Part shown: piece by piece, positions 1 through 5,955 of the stretch | Numbering within the stretch: the first letter of the stretch is position 1 | How the letters are laid out: the number at the start of each line of letters is the position of its first letter | Source: Flavobacteriia bacterium | GTDB taxonomy: Bacteria; Bacteroidota; Bacteroidia; Flavobacteriales; Flavobacteriaceae | Direction: 5' to 3' | Assembly: GCA_011330545.1 (NCBI GenBank) | Contig: DRQI01000052.1 | Coordinates: 1-9,817 of the forward strand | DNA: 9,817 nucleotides | Notes under the pieces: model-generated | Database searches by the model: none | Seen by the model: only the letters and a program-made list of their open reading frames with translations | Told to the model about the DNA's origin: nothing | Position numbers and translations under genes: made by a program

Positions 1-36
1 ATTGAATTTGCATGAATTTATATTCGATAAAACCTT

Positions 37-1017
37 CTAAACAGTAACAACAATTTTTCCGTTAATCGTATTGCTTTCCATCAACGTATGAGCTTCAACA
101 ATTTGGCCGAAATCAAACGTTTTGGCAAGAATATTCGGAATTTTATGAAGCTCTATATCTGATACTATTTGCTGTATCGGAATTTTAGCAAACGGAAAAT
201 CATCATTTCCAAAGACAAAAGCACTGCCAAAAGATGTCAATTTTACACTACTGGGCAGTTGCATCAGCGGCATAAAATTTTCTAATGGGCTTAAGCCTCC
301 CAAAAATCCGGCCACACATACCGTTCCGTGAGGTGCTACGCAGGCCAAACTGTCTTCTAATGTAGTATTTCCTATCAATTCTATAACGTTATCTACACCT
401 TCGGGTTGAATTTTTCTAAGGCTTTCAGCTATTTTTCCATTATCTGAAATAACCGTATCTGCACCGTATTTTTTTAAAATATCTACTTTTTCTTTTGAAC
501 GGCTCGTAGCAAAAACTTTCAATCCTAATTGTTTGGCTAAAATAATACTCGCTAATCCTACCGTTGACGTACCTCCACGCACCAATACAGATTGTCCTTG
601 TGCTGCTTGCAACCCCCAGTGTAAAACCGCCCAAGCGGTGGCATACGTTTCAGGAATGGCTGCCAATTCATTCCACGGCAAGTTGGTTTGAACCGGAATG
701 ATATTTTTTAAAGGCACCGAAAGGTATTCGGCATAGCTGCCGCCAAAATCTCTTGCCAAACCGCCTACAAAAGAAACTACCTTCTGGCCTTTTACAAAGG
801 TATTTGAAGGGTCGCTTTCTACAATTCCGGCACATTCAATTCCAATAATATCATGTACCTCTCCCCACTCGCCTTTTCGCATATAAATTTCTGCCCTATT
901 AATACCGAAGGCTTTGTTTTTAATAAGTACAAATCTGTCTTTTGAGCCGGGTTTCGGATAATCGGTAATTGTCAGGTTTGCTGCTTCTCCTGTTTCTTTA
1001 ATTACAATTGCTTTCAT
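37..1017 (-). CDS. Zinc-independent MDR-family NADPH:quinone reductase-like oxidoreductase
   Basis: A 326-residue protein of the medium-chain dehydrogenase/reductase superfamily, of usual length for the quinone-oxidoreductase branch. The N-terminal GroES-like catalytic domain (about residues 1-120) shows GINRAE (38-43) and GIECAG (59-64), typical of this branch. The Rossmann domain follows, with the nucleotide loop VRGGTSTVG (147-154). TSRSKEK (171-177) sits where the adenosine phosphate binds, and its Arg/Lys suggest NADPH over NADH. The cysteines of a structural zinc lobe are absent, so it should be a cytoplasmic, zinc-independent reductase of quinones or activated carbonyls; the substrate cannot be read. 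It lies 98 bp downstream of, and on the same strand as, an ECF sigma gene, but has its own ECF-like promoter (1046-1073), so sigma control is plausible. The start ATG has no Shine-Dalgarno sequence, as is normal in Bacteroidota. Fold is secure, exact reaction is not. Confidence 0.93.
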   Translation of the reverse strand: MKAIVIKETGEAANLTITDYPKPGSKDRFVLIKNKAFGINRAEIYMRKGEWGEVHDIIGIECAGIVESDPSNTFVKGQKVVSFVGGLARDFGGSYAEYLSVPLKNIIPVQTNLPWNELAAIPETYATAWAVLHWGLQAAQGQSVLVRGGTSTVGLASIILAKQLGLKVFATSRSKEKVDILKKYGADTVISDNGKIAESLRKIQPEGVDNVIELIGNTTLEDSLACVAPHGTVCVAGFLGGLSPLENFMPLMQLPSSVKLTSFGSAFVFGNDDFPFAKIPIQQIVSDIELHKIPNILAKTFDFGQIVEAHTLMESNTINGKIVVTV

Positions 1018-1045
1018 TTATTTATTTTTTATTGTTATACCCTCT

Positions 1046-1073
1046 TAGACAATTTGCAAAACAGGTTGTAACA
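1046..1073 (-). promoter_or_regulatory. Putative ECF-type promoter of the oxidoreductase gene
   Basis: Read on the minus strand, a TGTTACA element (1073-1067) is followed after 15 bases by TGTCTA (1051-1046), about 29 bases before the ATG at 1017. It resembles the TGTCACA/CGTC promoter type recognised by some ECF sigma factors, with a spacer one base shorter than the 16 expected. It matches the element before the second sigma gene (2432-2460), hence the proposal that one of the two adjacent sigma factors reads it. Inferred from pattern only. Confidence 0.4.
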
Positions 1074-1115
1074 ACAATTGTAAATTATTTCTCCAACAAT
1101 TCTAACAGGCTTCGT

Positions 1116-1979
1116 TCAATTCAAATTAAAAAGTGATTTTACTTCTTTTGAAGTCAATATTTTATGGAGTTCTTTCGCCAATTCTTTATTCGATAAAAAC
1201 GTGTGTTTTTGATACAAATCACGATATTTGGCATAAAAATAACCTTCCATTTCTTCTTGTTTTTCTAAAGCAATTTCTTCAACAAATGTTTTATACTTAG
1301 GATAAAACAACAAGTTCTTAGGATGTACATACCCTGCTTCAACAAACGATTTTGTTTTTTTAGCACACCGGCACGGGTTTTTCTTATTGACCAATCCACA
1401 CTTATCATTCATAAATTGATACAGTTGTTTTTTGGCTCGAGAGAGTATCATTCTGAAATTTTCGGGTGATATCTCTAAAATTTCACTCCCTATTTTATCA
1501 TTAAACCCCAATAATTCGCCAATGATAAAAACCATTCTATATTGATTGTCTAAACACATTAACATCCCCGACATACAGGTTTGTTTTACCTCTTCGAACA
1601 ACATTTCATTATCAATTTGATATTCGTGTTGTTTCAGTAAATAATCAGGTGTATTGTCTAAATTAGTACCGTATTGTTCAAATGAAAACTCCTTATTTCT
1701 ACCGTTAGATTTGCGATAGTTTAAAATATGGTTTACGGCAATTCTATACAACCAAGTTTTAAAAGTACTATTGAACCGAAAACTGTCTAATTTGGTAACC
1801 ATCGAAATAAGGATTTCTTGAGTAATGTCTTTGGCATCTTCAATATTCCAAAGCATTTTATACGCTATGTTTAAAATATAATCATTATAGCGCTCAATTA
1901 ATATTTCAAGGTGTTTTTTACTGCCTTTTAAACTTTTTTCTATAAGCTCTTTATCAGATGTTTGGCGATTATCTTTCAT
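1116..1979 (-). CDS. ECF-type RNA polymerase sigma factor with cysteine-rich C-terminal extension (paralogue A)
   Basis: A 287-residue sigma-70 family factor of the extracytoplasmic-function type. Region 2 spans about residues 24-92: DAKDITQEI (48-56) is the core-polymerase-binding helix, and STFKTWLYRIAVNHIL (71-86) covers the 2.3/2.4 part that melts and reads the -10 element. Region 4 spans about 143-190, with the recognition-helix motif EISPENFRMILSRAKKQL. ECF factors are usually near 190 residues; this one has about 95 more, beginning with CGLVNKKNPCRCAKK (194-208). C135, C142, C194, C203 and C205 all recur in the paralogue at 2473-3279. No anti-sigma gene is visible, so the extension may do the regulation, perhaps through metal or redox state (inference). 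It is divergent from its paralogue, and its leader runs straight into a 200-bp tandem-repeat array. The family call is firm; the target genes are unknown. Confidence 0.93.
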   Translation of the reverse strand: MKDNRQTSDKELIEKSLKGSKKHLEILIERYNDYILNIAYKMLWNIEDAKDITQEILISMVTKLDSFRFNSTFKTWLYRIAVNHILNYRKSNGRNKEFSFEQYGTNLDNTPDYLLKQHEYQIDNEMLFEEVKQTCMSGMLMCLDNQYRMVFIIGELLGFNDKIGSEILEISPENFRMILSRAKKQLYQFMNDKCGLVNKKNPCRCAKKTKSFVEAGYVHPKNLLFYPKYKTFVEEIALEKQEEMEGYFYAKYRDLYQKHTFLSNKELAKELHKILTSKEVKSLFNLN

Positions 1980-1982
1980 TTA

Positions 1983-2190
1983 TAAGGGTTTATTGTGTGA
2001 ATGATTGAATGTGTGAATGTGCTAATGTGTGAATGATTGAATGTGTGAATGCGTTAATGTGTTAATGTGTTAATGTGCTAATGTGCTAATGTATGAATGA
2101 TTGAATGTGTGAATGCGTTAATGCGTTAATGCGTTAATGTGCTAATGTATGAATGATTGAATGCGTTAATGTGTGAATATGTTAAGGGTT
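1983..2190. repeat. Degenerate 8-bp tandem-repeat array, left arm
   Basis: About 25 head-to-tail 8-bp units of consensus [GT]AATGnnn (for example GAATGATT, GAATGTGT, TAATGTGC, TAATGCGT), all in one phase from 1991 to 2182. In-phase TAAGGGTT units occur at 1983-1990 and 2183-2190, exactly 200 bp apart. A four-unit motif GAATGATT-GAATGTGT-... recurs at 1999, 2031 and 2095, suggesting higher-order duplication. On the minus strand the units read ATTCAATC and ATTCACAC, the same family as the array at 2247-2366. The array begins a few bases upstream of the sigma A ATG, so it must lie in that gene's promoter or leader. No conserved protein is encoded. Confidence 0.93.
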
Positions 2191-2246
2191 GCCCGTGAAA
2201 ATGTATGCCGATTATAACCGGTTTACACGCTACAATTCTCTCGATC

Positions 2247-2374
2247 ATTCATCCCTTTATCCATTCAACCACTCAATCATTCATCCATTCATCCATTCAA
2301 TCATTCAATCATTCAATCATTCAATCATTCAATCATTCAATCATTCAATCATTCAATCATTCAATCATTAACCT
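2247..2374. repeat. 8-bp tandem-repeat array (ATTCAATC), right arm, inverted to the left arm
   Basis: Fifteen in-phase 8-bp units. The first six are variants (ATTCATCC, ATTCAACC, ACTCAATC and others). The last nine, 2295-2366, are identical ATTCAATC. The array ends in ATTAACCT, similar to the complement of the TAAGGGTT unit that borders the left array. The unit is the reverse complement of GATTGAAT in the left array, so the two arrays form an imperfect inverted pair around a 56-bp non-repetitive core (2191-2246). All reading frames of the perfect part are open because ATTCAATC creates no stop on the plus strand, giving spurious ORFs of repeated SFNHSIIQ. Nine identical copies suggest recent slippage expansion. 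Confidence 0.95.
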
Positions 2375-2431
2375 TAGACAGCAACTACTTCAATTTGTAA
2401 CAAAAAATGTCAATTTTTATTTTAAGATATT

Positions 2432-2460
2432 TGTCACACTCATAGGCTTGTAATAGTCTA
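2432..2460 (+). promoter_or_regulatory. Putative ECF-type promoter of sigma factor B
   Basis: TGTCACA (2432-2438), a 16-base spacer, then AGTC (2455-2458) followed by TA. This fits, with one mismatch, the TGTCACA-N16-CGTC pattern known for ECF41-type promoters. The gene product itself lacks the SnoaL-like domain of ECF41, so only the promoter class is being compared. It lies directly before the ATG at 2473, giving a leader of roughly 8 bases. Position and match suggest autoregulation, common for ECF factors. Confidence 0.5.
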
Positions 2461-2472
2461 ATTTAATAACAG

Positions 2473-3279
2473 ATGGATACAAAAATAGAAATATTGGTTG
2501 CCAAAGCAACTACCGGAGACAAAAATGCCTTAACTTCAATTGTGGTACAAATTAAAGAATTGGTATACAATGTATCGTTAAAAATGTTGTTATTTCCTGA
2601 AGATGCCCAAGATGCTACGCAAGAAATATTGATTAAAATCATTACACACTTGAGCACTTTTAAAGGCAACAGTTCTTTTAAAACATGGGTATATCGAGTT
2701 GCTTCAAATTATCTCATCACAATTAAAGGAAAAAAATCAAAAGAGTTCGCCATGGATTTTAATGAATATGCTGATTTTATCGATACCGGAATATCAAATA
2801 CGGTAGCCTATACCGAAAACTTAGGCGAATTATTACTCTTAGAAGAAGAAGTAAAAGTGAGTTGTACCCACGGCCTGTTATTATGCTTGAACGAAAGCGG
2901 CAGAATGGTGTATATTTTAGGAGAAATTCTTGAATTTAACAGTATTGAAGGCGCTGAAATTTTAAATATCTCTCCTGAAAATTTCAGAAAACAATTATCA
3001 CGTTCAAGAAAAAAGATTCGAAATTTCTTACAATCTAAATGCGGATTGGCAAATCCTAAAAACCCATGCCGGTGTACAAAAAAAATAGATTTTTTAATTG
3101 ACAACAAAGCCATACATCCTAAAAAATTGCGATTTGCCAACGTTACAAACCGGAGTATTGACTTGATGGATACCATAAAAAATATAGAAAAATCGGTGGC
3201 TATTTTTAGAAGTGTGCCAACTATCAATACGCCCAATGAGGTCATCAAAAAAACCAAAGAAATTATCAATATTTCCTAA
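2473..3279 (+). CDS. ECF-type RNA polymerase sigma factor with cysteine-rich C-terminal extension (paralogue B)
   Basis: A 268-residue ECF-type sigma factor, clearly homologous to the divergent gene at 1116-1979. Region 2 covers about residues 22-85, with DAQDATQEILI (44-54) and NSSFKTWVYRVASNYL (66-81). Region 4 covers about 139-186, with NISPENFRKQLSRSRKKI. The extension starts with CGLANPKNPCRCTKK (190-204). Cysteines 131, 138, 190, 199 and 201 match the five of the paralogue. The shared pattern CxxGxLxCL before region 4 and CGLxNxKNPCRCxKK after it suggests a metal- or redox-responsive module (inference). The C-terminal tail beyond residue 220 differs between the two. A four-helix membrane protein starts three bases after the stop and is almost certainly co-transcribed; it could be the partner that senses or restrains this factor. 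The putative promoter at 2432-2460 points to autoregulation. Confidence 0.94.
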   Translation: MDTKIEILVAKATTGDKNALTSIVVQIKELVYNVSLKMLLFPEDAQDATQEILIKIITHLSTFKGNSSFKTWVYRVASNYLITIKGKKSKEFAMDFNEYADFIDTGISNTVAYTENLGELLLLEEEVKVSCTHGLLLCLNESGRMVYILGEILEFNSIEGAEILNISPENFRKQLSRSRKKIRNFLQSKCGLANPKNPCRCTKKIDFLIDNKAIHPKKLRFANVTNRSIDLMDTIKNIEKSVAIFRSVPTINTPNEVIKKTKEIINIS

Positions 3280-3282
3280 AAA

Positions 3283-3729
3283 ATGAAAACAAGCCAATTC
3301 AACTTAAAACAATTTATCAACATTACCTTACTTACGAGCGTTTGGATACATGCTTCGGAGATATTCAGATATTTTGTGTTTGTTATAGAACGGACAAAAG
3401 CCTTTTTTCCCAATAAGGAAGGCATCGCAGAAATGAACTTTGCCATTTTTTCTATTTGGGGAATTTGGGATACCATCCTTACCGGAATTCTCGTTTTTAT
3501 TGGTTGGTTATATGCCAATACCTACGGAAATAACTACCGTTCTACCATTATATCAGCAACGATTGTTTGGATAGCCGTATTCGTTATTTTTTGGGTAGCT
3601 ACGGCCAATATGGGATTGGCAGATTGGAACACCTTACAAATAACCTTGCCCCTAAGCTGGCTTGAATTGGTAGTAGGCGCATTTATTGCATCATGGCTAT
3701 TGACAAAGACAGCCATTGTTAAACCCTGA
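3283..3729 (+). CDS. Four-helix integral membrane protein in operon with sigma factor B
   Basis: A 148-residue protein without a family I can name. Four hydrophobic segments lie at about residues 10-35, 52-78, 85-108 and 118-141, with short loops and no large soluble domain. TSVWIHASEIFRYF (18-31) contains a His and charged residues inside the first membrane span, which may be functional. The ATG follows the sigma B stop by three bases, so translation is probably coupled. Membrane proteins encoded directly after an ECF sigma gene are often anti-sigma factors or targets. This one lacks a recognisable cytoplasmic anti-sigma domain, so that role is only a guess. The gene ends 25 bp from the convergent SNase gene. 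Confidence 0.85.
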   Translation: MKTSQFNLKQFINITLLTSVWIHASEIFRYFVFVIERTKAFFPNKEGIAEMNFAIFSIWGIWDTILTGILVFIGWLYANTYGNNYRSTIISATIVWIAVFVIFWVATANMGLADWNTLQITLPLSWLELVVGAFIASWLLTKTAIVKP

Positions 3730-3740
3730 TTATGTATTAA

Positions 3741-3767
3741 AGAATCCTAAATTTTCATTCTGATTCT
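3741..3767. terminator. Inverted repeat between convergent genes
   Basis: AGAATC (3741-3746) pairs with GATTCT (3762-3767) around a 15-base loop. It overlaps the last codons of the SNase gene and sits in the 25-bp gap after the membrane-protein gene. There is no strong T-run on either side, so a bidirectional terminator is suggested mainly by position. Confidence 0.25.
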
Positions 3768-4636
3768 AGATTAAGGTTCGCTACGGCTTCCCTAATATCA
3801 TCTGCCCAAATAAAAATTCTGTTATAGGGTTGTACTTTATAATATTCTTGCGGGTAATATACCTTTTGAGTGGTCATATCTAAGCAATATCTCGACACCC
3901 AATCTCTTTCTCTAACATAGGTTTTTGTACCGGTAAGTTTTTTAATGGCTCTGTGTAATTTTATACACATACGCCATTCGTATCCCGTAAGCATATTATC
4001 ATCGTTCCAAGCGCCGAGCTTATTTTCAACCGCATTTTTACAGGCTGTTCTCGCTAATCGTAAATCGCTGTTTTTAGGCAAATTAGGATATATTAAAATG
4101 GGGGCTGCCCATCCGCTTTTGATCATATCGTAATTAAAAGTAGCCCTTTGTTCAACGGTCATCGTTGCCAATTCTTCTTTTTTATACTGTGGGGCAATAT
4201 AGGCCAATAACCTGCCATAACTGTCAAAATGTTCATCGGCAGATTTGATATACAGGCTTCTTTTGGTTCCGTTGGGTTTGGTTAACCGGGCATCTAACAG
4301 TTGTTTAAAAAAGACTTTGGCATCTTCGCCTTGTTGCTTTTGTAGGGTTCCGGCAGTGGTGGTTTCTAATTTGGGCAATATAAAGTCAATCCAACCGTCA
4401 TCAACATTGTAGTTGCGGGTTTTTAATAAATTGGCTAGTTCTGTTAGCCTACCGTCGCTATTGGCAGGGCTGCCTATGGTAGGGTAATTTGTTTCGGGCG
4501 TATCAATGCCCAGCATTCTAATGGGTGTTCTTATATACGGCGTATCGCCATCAGCAGGAGTACCCGAAATCTTTTTTTTGCCTAAATAATCTAACTGTAC
4601 CCCGGCGGGGTCCCAAAATATTTTTACTGTATCCAT
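3755..4636 (-). CDS. Staphylococcal nuclease (SNase/TNase)-fold protein, apparently non-secreted
   Basis: A 293-residue protein containing the thermonuclease OB-fold, an enzyme class that cleaves DNA and RNA using calcium. The catalytic landmarks are all present: DGDT (29-32) for calcium binding, RMLGIDTPET (40-49) supplying the Arg, Asp and general-base Glu, and DSYGRLLAYI (138-147) supplying the second Arg (R142). Later family motifs include YDMIKSGWAAP (about 169-179) and a helix ending KLGAWN. The distance from E48 to R142 is 94 residues, against about 44 in S. aureus nuclease, so a large insertion (about 50-130) is present. About 80 residues follow the core. There is no signal peptide, unlike most bacterial homologues, so it may act in the cytoplasm or depend on non-classical release. 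It is convergent with the sigma B operon; a small palindrome lies upstream. Confidence 0.9.
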   Translation of the reverse strand: MDTVKIFWDPAGVQLDYLGKKKISGTPADGDTPYIRTPIRMLGIDTPETNYPTIGSPANSDGRLTELANLLKTRNYNVDDGWIDFILPKLETTTAGTLQKQQGEDAKVFFKQLLDARLTKPNGTKRSLYIKSADEHFDSYGRLLAYIAPQYKKEELATMTVEQRATFNYDMIKSGWAAPILIYPNLPKNSDLRLARTACKNAVENKLGAWNDDNMLTGYEWRMCIKLHRAIKKLTGTKTYVRERDWVSRYCLDMTTQKVYYPQEYYKVQPYNRIFIWADDIREAVANLNLESE

Positions 4637-4662
4637 AACTATACTATTTTGATATAAAGTAA

Positions 4663-4677
4663 GTTAAACAATTTAAC
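4663..4677. promoter_or_regulatory. Operator-like palindrome upstream of the SNase gene
   Basis: GTTAAA (4663-4668) and TTTAAC (4672-4677) form a perfect 6-bp inverted repeat around CAA, 26 bp upstream of the SNase ATG, where a promoter would lie. In AT-rich DNA such a site can arise by chance, so regulatory use is tentative. Confidence 0.3.
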
Positions 4678-4721
4678 ATATAAAAAATTTGGGGTGAAAA
4701 TGGGGAAAAATCCCTGTTAAA

Positions 4722-4741
4722 AAAGGGGAGAAAACCCCTTT
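4722..4741 (-). terminator. GC-stemmed hairpin with T-run on the minus strand
   Basis: AAAGGGG (4722-4728) pairs with CCCCTTT (4735-4741) around a 6-base loop. On the minus strand the stem is followed by a run of Ts (4723-4718), the form of an intrinsic terminator. No minus-strand gene is seen just to the right, so it may insulate the SNase gene from transcription entering from further away. The rest of 4637-5003 holds another inverted repeat (4776-4816), A/T homopolymer runs and the leader hairpin at 4958-5003, but no gene. Confidence 0.4.
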
Positions 4742-4775
4742 CTAGCTTGCTATTGAAAATGAGTTTATAGTGGTT

Positions 4776-4816
4776 TTATAACCCTCTGAGTTTTCTAATG
4801 TGCAATGAGGGTATAA
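4776..4816. repeat. Imperfect inverted repeat in the 4637-5003 intergenic region
   Basis: TTATAACCCTC (4776-4786) and GAGGGTATAA (4807-4816) are reverse complements apart from one missing base, separated by 20 bases. Purpose unknown; it could be a hairpin or a protein-binding pair between the SNase gene and the lipoprotein operon. Confidence 0.5.
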
Positions 4817-4957
4817 TTTCACTCCAAAAAAAACAAAGTAAACTTTTTTTTATACATTAGCACCGTACTGACACCGTCTCATCAGTAATAAGGGGAGCGG
4901 GCAGGTTAAAAAACTTGTTAATAGTTAGTATAACACCCTAGGCCAAATTATGACTAA

Positions 4958-5003
4958 AATACTTATTTTTAGATTTATTGTTTAATCTAAAATTATAAGT
5001 ATT
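4958..5003 (+). promoter_or_regulatory. Long leader hairpin abutting the lipoprotein start codon
   Basis: The left arm (4958-4975) begins AATACTTAT and ends TTTTAGATT. The right arm (4984-5003) begins AATCTAAAAT and ends ATAAGTATT. They pair over 18 bp with a two-base bulge and an 8-base loop (4976-4983). The right arm stops exactly where the ATG at 5004 begins, so in an mRNA the whole ribosome-landing zone would be base-paired. It may control translation of the lipoprotein operon, or be an operator for a dimeric protein at DNA level; the sequence does not tell which. Confidence 0.6.
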
Positions 5004-5198
5004 ATGAAAAATTTACGGGGAGTATTAGGAGGGTTGTTAATCTTTGTGATATTCCAATTAACATTGGTTAGCTGTACAGACAGCAACGAAATTATTAAAA
5101 GTCAAGATGTTGAACAAATTCAAAGAGAAACCAAAATGGTCGTTCCCGGAAACCAAGGAGATGAGGACGTTGATGATGACGAACAAGGCCTTAATTAA
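5004..5198 (+). CDS. Small acidic lipoprotein
   Basis: A 64-residue protein with a lipoprotein signal. It has a short basic start (MKNLR), a hydrophobic core to about residue 20, and a lipobox LVSC (21-24) with Cys24 as the predicted lipidation site. The mature part is only about 40 residues and becomes very acidic (GDEDVDDDEQ near the end). It is too small to be an enzyme and I do not recognise a family. Its end overlaps the start of the next gene, a membrane protein, implying coupled translation and a joint envelope role. Its start codon follows directly on a stable hairpin (4958-5003). A functional gene is likely because the signal and lipobox are well formed, though the short length leaves some doubt. 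Confidence 0.72.
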   Translation: MKNLRGVLGGLLIFVIFQLTLVSCTDSNEIIKSQDVEQIQRETKMVVPGNQGDEDVDDDEQGLN

Positions 5199-5955
5199 CA
5201 CCTTATTAGTTATCTTAATTGGCATTCTTGTAGTATTTGCCTCAAGAATGCCGTTTATTCATAAAAAATATGAATTTGTTGATAGTATACATTCTCCTGA
5301 ATATAAAAAGCATAGAGAAAAATATCAATTAATCTTAAAAAAAAGAGACGCGGCTTACATAACTTTATTAAACGAATTGGATAAAGGCTCTATAACTAAA
5401 GAAGAATATACAATAAGATGGAGAAGAGCATTTAAAGAAGCTAGTACCGCTTTAAAAATTTATGCTAAAGAAAAAAAAGCACTTAGAGATAGTTATAAAT
5501 ATAATGGATTTAATGCATATTACTTATTTCTTTTGAGTATAGGAACACCTATTTTGGCTTTTGTAATTTGTTTATTCTTTATTTATACTATTTATAACCC
5601 GATTACTTCTAAGATTAAGAAAATAATTTTTTCGATATACAGTAGTATTTTTTTATTTAGTTCGTCTTATATGATACTTCATTCTTTACTTGCTGATAAA
5701 ATTTACGGAGGTGATTTCCCTGAGAATTGGTATCACAATATTTTGCGTTATGTACCTATATTGATTGCCCTAACCTTACCCTTACTTTTTTACCATTACC
5801 AAAGCATCGAACAAAAATTAAAAGGCATTATTGCACTGTTTTTTAATGCTATTTATAAAGAGATTCCGAATAATGACTTTATCAAACCAGAAAAGAAAAA
5901 AGAATATAGAGATTTTAAAATTGAAATAACTGATAAAGTAGTTGGCAATGAATGA
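5173..5955 (+). CDS. Four-helix membrane protein with central coiled-coil region
   Basis: About 260 residues from the chosen start. The frame is open from an ATG at 5107, but that would overlap the lipoprotein gene by 92 bp. ATG 5173 has AAGGAG (5155-5160) twelve bases upstream, overlaps by 26 bp and begins just before the first membrane helix. Order: one membrane helix (ALINTLLVILIGILVVF), a charged helical stretch of some 80 residues rich in Lys, Glu and Arg that may be a coiled coil, then three more hydrophobic segments and a charged tail. No catalytic motif or known family was recognised. It sits between a lipoprotein and a small basic protein in an overlapping three-gene unit, so a membrane complex is likely. 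The partner roles are unknown. Confidence 0.8.
   Translation: MMTNKALINTLLVILIGILVVFASRMPFIHKKYEFVDSIHSPEYKKHREKYQLILKKRDAAYITLLNELDKGSITKEEYTIRWRRAFKEASTALKIYAKEKKALRDSYKYNGFNAYYLFLLSIGTPILAFVICLFFIYTIYNPITSKIKKIIFSIYSSIFLFSSSYMILHSLLADKIYGGDFPENWYHNILRYVPILIALTLPLLFYHYQSIEQKLKGIIALFFNAIYKEIPNNDFIKPEKKKEYRDFKIEITDKVVGNE

Noticed and set aside
1983..2374. CRISPR array
   Set aside because: Repeats are 8 bp, directly abutting, with no spacers and no cas genes nearby.
2393..2404. TTGTAACAA upstream of sigma B as an alternative ECF -35
   Set aside because: No CGTC-like -10 lies at a fitting distance, whereas TGTCACA at 2432 has one.
2189..2453. Two overlapping plus-strand ORFs encoding repeated SFNHSIIQ peptides
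   Set aside because: They arise because the 8-bp repeat has no stop in any plus-strand frame. They share no signal outside the repeat and start in the spacer without gene-like context.
2808..3269. A 153-codon minus-strand ORF inside sigma factor B
   Set aside because: Fully antisense to a well-supported sigma factor gene and without recognisable domains; treated as a shadow frame.
4820..4920. Possible attachment site or tRNA fragment around the ACCGT repeats at 4861-4878
   Set aside because: No tRNA cloverleaf, integrase gene or duplicated end sequence could be found in the window.
5107..5172. N-terminal extension of the membrane protein from ATG 5107
   Set aside because: It would overlap the lipoprotein gene by 92 bp and adds only a polar stretch. 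ATG 5173 has a Shine-Dalgarno-like sequence and precedes the first membrane helix.
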